Origin: an uncultured Erysipelotrichaceae bacterium
Lineage (GTDB): Bacteria > Bacillota_I > Bacilli_A > RF39 > UBA660
Direction of reading: 5' to 3'
Assembly: GCA_902797275.1 (NCBI GenBank)
Contig: CADBSI010000048.1
Location: 1-15,020, forward strand
Length of the DNA stretch: 15,020 nucleotides
The notes below the pieces were generated by a model. It was not told where the DNA came from, did not search any database, and saw only the letters and a program-made list of their open reading frames with translations. Made by a program: the position numbers and the translations under genes. Of the stretch, positions 12,848 to 15,020 are shown in pieces (within the stretch, counting starts at the first letter, position 1; every line of letters starts with the position of its first letter).

Positions 12848-14320
12848 TTACTTTTCTTCTGGTCTCATTAATGGAAATAAAATGTTATCTTTGATATTAT
12901 CAACACCAGTTAATACTTGAAGTACTCGATCAATTCCCATACCCCAACCAGAAATTGGAGGCATACCATATTCCATAGCATTTATATAATCATAGTCCAT
13001 CATCATAGCTTCTTCATCTCCTCCAGCTTTTAAAGATGCTTGATGTAGAAGTCTTGCTTCTTGATCAATTGGATCAACAAGTTCAGAATAAGCATTGATG
13101 ATTTCAGCCCCATTAATTACTAATTGAAATCTATCGGTTAAAGTTTTATCTAAATCATTAGCTCTTGCAAGTGGTGATAAAGAAATTGGATGTTCAACTA
13201 AGAAAGTTGGTTCAATTAAGTAAGGTCTTGCAACTTTTTTATACAAAGCATCTACTAAATTACCATAACCAAGGTTTTCAATATCATCTTCAGTTTGTAA
13301 ATCAATTTTTTTATTTTTAATTTCAGCTAGTAAAGCTTCTTTAGTATTAAATTTTTTAATATCAATATCAGCATATTTAATAATTAAATCACGGAAAGAT
13401 ACAGTTTCCCATTTTTTAGATAAGTCTACTACTTTATCATTTATATTAACTTGTAAAGTACCAAATACTTTTTCAATTACAGTTTTTAACATATTTTCAA
13501 GTAAAATCATATTATCTTTGTAATTATAGTAAGCAGCATAACATTCAAGCATAGTAAAGTCTTGTAAATGAGTTGCATCTATTCCTTCATTTCTAAAGCA
13601 TCTTGCAAATTCGAATACTTTAGTAAACCCTCCAACAACAGCTCTTTTTAAATATGTTTCAGGTGCAATTCTTAAATAAACATCAATGTCAAGAGCATTA
13701 TGATGAGCTGTAAATGGTCTTGCACTAGCTCCACTTGCTTTATTTGATAAAACTGGTGTTTCGATTTCTATATAACCATCATCTTCTAAAAACCTTCTAA
13801 TTTCTTTGACGAATTCATATTTTAATAAGAATCTTTTTCTTGTACTTTCATTCATAATTAAATCAAGATAACGATTTCGATAACATATTTCAGGATCGGT
13901 TACTCCATGAAATTTTTCAGGAAGTGGTTTTAAGGCTTTACCAAGAAAAGTAAAATCATCTGCTCTTAAAGTTTTTTCTCCTGTTTGGGTAGTAAATATT
14001 TCTCCAACTACTCCAATAAAGTCTCCTAAATCAATCATAGTTTTAAAGAATTTATATTTTTCTTCTCCCACTAAATCTATTTTAATTGAAACTTGTAAAT
14101 CTCCTTCAATATCTCTTAGTTTTAAAAAACTAAGTTTTCCCATTTTACGCATAAAAACAATACGACCTGCTACTTTAACATCTTTAGTACCATCTTCTAA
14201 AGTACTTGCTTCTTTTAAAGTATAATTTGTTTCATATCTTTCAGGGTAAGGATTACAAAATTCTTTTATTTCTTCTACTTTTCCTCTTCTTACTAATTCT
14301 TGTTCTGTAAATTCTCTCAT
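12848..14320 (-). CDS. lysS: Lysyl-tRNA synthetase, class II
   Basis: Attaches lysine to tRNA-Lys with ATP; cytosolic. 490 residues, normal for bacterial LysS. An N-terminal OB-fold anticodon-binding domain (about 48-128, VKVAGRIVFMRKMGKLSFLKLRD) precedes the class II catalytic core: motif 1 around 176-191 (RRFLEDDGYIEIETPVL), motif 2 around 237-258 (FARCFRNEGIDATHLQDFTMLE) and motif 3 GWGMGIDR at 458-465. HHNALDIDVYLRIAPETYLKR is the lysine-site region. An in-frame GTG at 14332 would add four residues, but the ribosome site GGAGG (14326-14330) lies five bases before the ATG at 14320, so 14320 is used. Single-gene unit with a near-consensus promoter and a leader of only about 20 bases, too short for a T-box riboswitch. 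It is divergent from the pyrophosphatase gene. Confidence 0.97.
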   Translation of the reverse strand: MREFTEQELVRRGKVEEIKEFCNPYPERYETNYTLKEASTLEDGTKDVKVAGRIVFMRKMGKLSFLKLRDIEGDLQVSIKIDLVGEEKYKFFKTMIDLGDFIGVVGEIFTTQTGEKTLRADDFTFLGKALKPLPEKFHGVTDPEICYRNRYLDLIMNESTRKRFLLKYEFVKEIRRFLEDDGYIEIETPVLSNKASGASARPFTAHHNALDIDVYLRIAPETYLKRAVVGGFTKVFEFARCFRNEGIDATHLQDFTMLECYAAYYNYKDNMILLENMLKTVIEKVFGTLQVNINDKVVDLSKKWETVSFRDLIIKYADIDIKKFNTKEALLAEIKNKKIDLQTEDDIENLGYGNLVDALYKKVARPYLIEPTFLVEHPISLSPLARANDLDKTLTDRFQLVINGAEIINAYSELVDPIDQEARLLHQASLKAGGDEEAMMMDYDYINAMEYGMPPISGWGMGIDRVLQVLTGVDNIKDNILFPLMRPEEK

Positions 14321-14346
14321 ATAAACCTCCACATAAATTTAATTAA

Positions 14347-14375
14347 ATAATAGCATTTCTAAAAAAAAATGTCAA
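14347..14375 (-). promoter_or_regulatory. Strong sigma-A promoter of lysS
   Basis: Minus strand perfect TTGACA (14370-14375), 17 bases, then TATTAT (14347-14352) with a TGC extended -10. The spacer holds a T-run. The best promoter in the window. Confidence 0.8.
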
Positions 14376-14381
14376 TTTATA

Positions 14382-14410
14382 TTCCAAAAAAAGTAATATT
14401 TTGGTATTAT
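14382..14410 (+). promoter_or_regulatory. Promoter of the pyrophosphatase gene
   Basis: Weak TTCCAA (14382-14387), 17 bases, then TATTAT (14405-14410) with a TGG extended -10. The predicted start near 14417 gives a leader of about ten bases that begins at the GGGTGA ribosome site. It lies back to back with the lysS promoter, with 6 bases between the two -35 boxes. Confidence 0.5.
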
Positions 14411-14426
14411 TAAGTTGGGTGATAAA

Positions 14427-14924
14427 ATGAATAATATAATTGATAGTATAATTGAAATTCCTCTTGGAACCAAAAACAAATATGAAATTGATAAAAAACT
14501 AGGTAAAATTAGACTTTCTAGAGTGCAATATTCTTCTATGACTTATCCTAGTGAATATGGTTTTATTGATGAAACACTTGCAACTGATGGTGATCCTGTT
14601 GATATTTTAGTAATTACTAGTGAAGCAACTTTTCCAGGTTGTATAGTAGAAGCCAAAGTCCTTGGCTATTTAGACACCATTGATAATGGCTACCCTGATC
14701 CTAAGATAATTGCTGTTAGCAATGTTGATCCTCGTTGTAATTTTTATAATTCTTTAGAAGAACTTCCAAAACATTCTTTACTTGAAATTAAAAACTTCTT
14801 TGAAAATTATAAATTACTACAACATATTAAAGTCGAAGTCTTTGATTATCACGGAATTGATGAAGCTATGAAAATAATTGAAGATGGAAAAAAACGTTAT
14901 TTAGAAAAAGAAAGCCAAAATTAG
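14427..14924 (+). CDS. ppa: Inorganic pyrophosphatase, family I
   Basis: Soluble pyrophosphatase that splits pyrophosphate to two phosphates, pulling biosynthetic reactions such as tRNA charging forward. 165 residues, near the usual 165-180. The metal-binding signature DGDPVDIL at 54-61 has all three Asp (54, 56, 59). Other family features are KNKYEID at 16-22, YPSEYGFI at 40-47, the DNGYPDPKIIAV region at 86-97 with Asp91, and FFENYKLL at 124-131. An upstream in-frame TTG at 14415 would add four residues, but it lies in and before the ribosome site GGGTGA (14417-14422), so the ATG at 14427 is the start. Single-gene unit with a terminator overlapping its stop. Placement opposite lysS, which makes pyrophosphate, is natural but not evidence of joint control. 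Confidence 0.96.
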   Translation: MNNIIDSIIEIPLGTKNKYEIDKKLGKIRLSRVQYSSMTYPSEYGFIDETLATDGDPVDILVITSEATFPGCIVEAKVLGYLDTIDNGYPDPKIIAVSNVDPRCNFYNSLEELPKHSLLEIKNFFENYKLLQHIKVEVFDYHGIDEAMKIIEDGKKRYLEKESQN

Positions 14925-14933
14925 CTTTCTTTT
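14906..14933 (+). terminator. Terminator overlapping the ppa stop
   Basis: AAAAGAAAGC (14906-14915) pairs with GCTTTCTTTT (14924-14933) across an 8-base loop holding most of the stop codon. The T-run is short, so read-through to the next hairpin is possible. Confidence 0.65.
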
Positions 14934-14949
14934 ATTGAACTTGTAAGAT

Positions 14950-14984
14950 AAATGTAGACACAAAAAAACGGTCTACATTTTTTT
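14950..14984 (+). terminator. Second terminator or attenuator hairpin
   Basis: AAATGTAGAC (14950-14959) pairs perfectly with GTCTACATTT (14971-14980), an 11-base A-rich loop, then TTTT. It lies between ppa and the right-edge gene. Either a back-up terminator for ppa or an attenuator of the next gene. Confidence 0.75.
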
Positions 14985-14992
14985 GTTATAAT
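14984..14992 (+). promoter_or_regulatory. Extended -10 for the right-edge gene
   Basis: TGTTATAAT is a perfect TGnTATAAT with no -35. The predicted start near 14999 coincides with the GGAGGA ribosome site, a very short leader like those of sspI and ppa. Confidence 0.45.
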
Positions 14993-15009
14993 AAAATTGG
15001 AGGAAGAAT

Positions 15010-15020
15010 ATGACAAGAAT
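15010..15020 (+). CDS. Start of an unidentified gene, cut by the window edge
   Basis: ATG at 15010 with GGAGGA at 14999-15004, five bases upstream, and a candidate promoter before it. Only M-T-R can be read. Product unknown. Confidence 0.6.

Noticed and set aside
14321..14346. T-box riboswitch ahead of lysS
   Set aside because: The near-consensus promoter leaves a leader of only about 20 bases, far too short for a T-box.

Overview
This window looks like chromosomal DNA from a very AT-rich, spore-forming low-GC Bacillota, probably a Bacilli lineage near the Erysipelotrichia/Mollicutes side; the placement is inference. The evidence is the mraZ-rsmH-ftsL-PBP cell-division cluster in Firmicutes order, AGGAGG-type ribosome sites, and two sporulation genes: the acid-soluble spore protein SspI and a CotD-like coat protein. 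TGA is used as a stop (dam-like gene and DUF2130 gene) and the Trp codons checked are TGG, so the standard bacterial code applies. Fourteen complete genes and the first codons of a fifteenth fill the window. No stretch above 300 bases lacks a gene, and I saw no rRNA, tRNA, IS element or CRISPR array.

Layout. 33-1159 (-): two tandem paralogues of an unrecognised small membrane protein with coiled coils, with their own promoter. 1209-2039 (-): a DpnM-type DNA adenine methylase with no restriction partner in view. 2094-3059 (-): a membrane-anchored transglutaminase-like protein. 3270-4022 (-): a Fic-domain enzyme with its own inhibitory motif and a promoter bracketed by a 12-bp inverted repeat. 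4137-4460 (-): CotD-like coat protein behind a sporulation-type -10 box. 4582-5655 (+): a glycosyltransferase with TPR repeats, divergent from the coat gene. 5675-8591 (-): a two-gene unit, a DUF2130 coiled-coil protein overlapping formate-tetrahydrofolate ligase (fhs). 8655-12410 (-): mraZ, rsmH, ftsL and a PASTA-bearing penicillin-binding protein, ending in a strong terminator instead of continuing into mraY/murD/ftsW. 12559-12780 (+): sspI, divergent from mraZ, with a forespore-type promoter. 12848-14320 (-): lysS. 14427-14924 (+): inorganic pyrophosphatase. 15010 onward (+): start of another gene.

How it fits together. The core is growth and septation: MraZ regulates its own operon, RsmH methylates 16S rRNA, FtsL and the transpeptidase build the septum, Fhs supplies one-carbon units, LysS charges tRNA-Lys and Ppa removes pyrophosphate. 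Between these sit sporulation genes (sspI, cotD-like, perhaps the glycosyltransferase) and accessory genes (paralogue pair, methylase, Fic, transglutaminase, DUF2130). Genes are tightly packed: several stop codons lie inside terminator hairpins, and five genes use a GGTGA-type rather than AGGAGG ribosome site. The most notable observations are the patchy near-identity of the paralogue pair, the fic inverted-repeat operator, the sspI promoter facing mraZ, and the DUF2130-fhs coupling.
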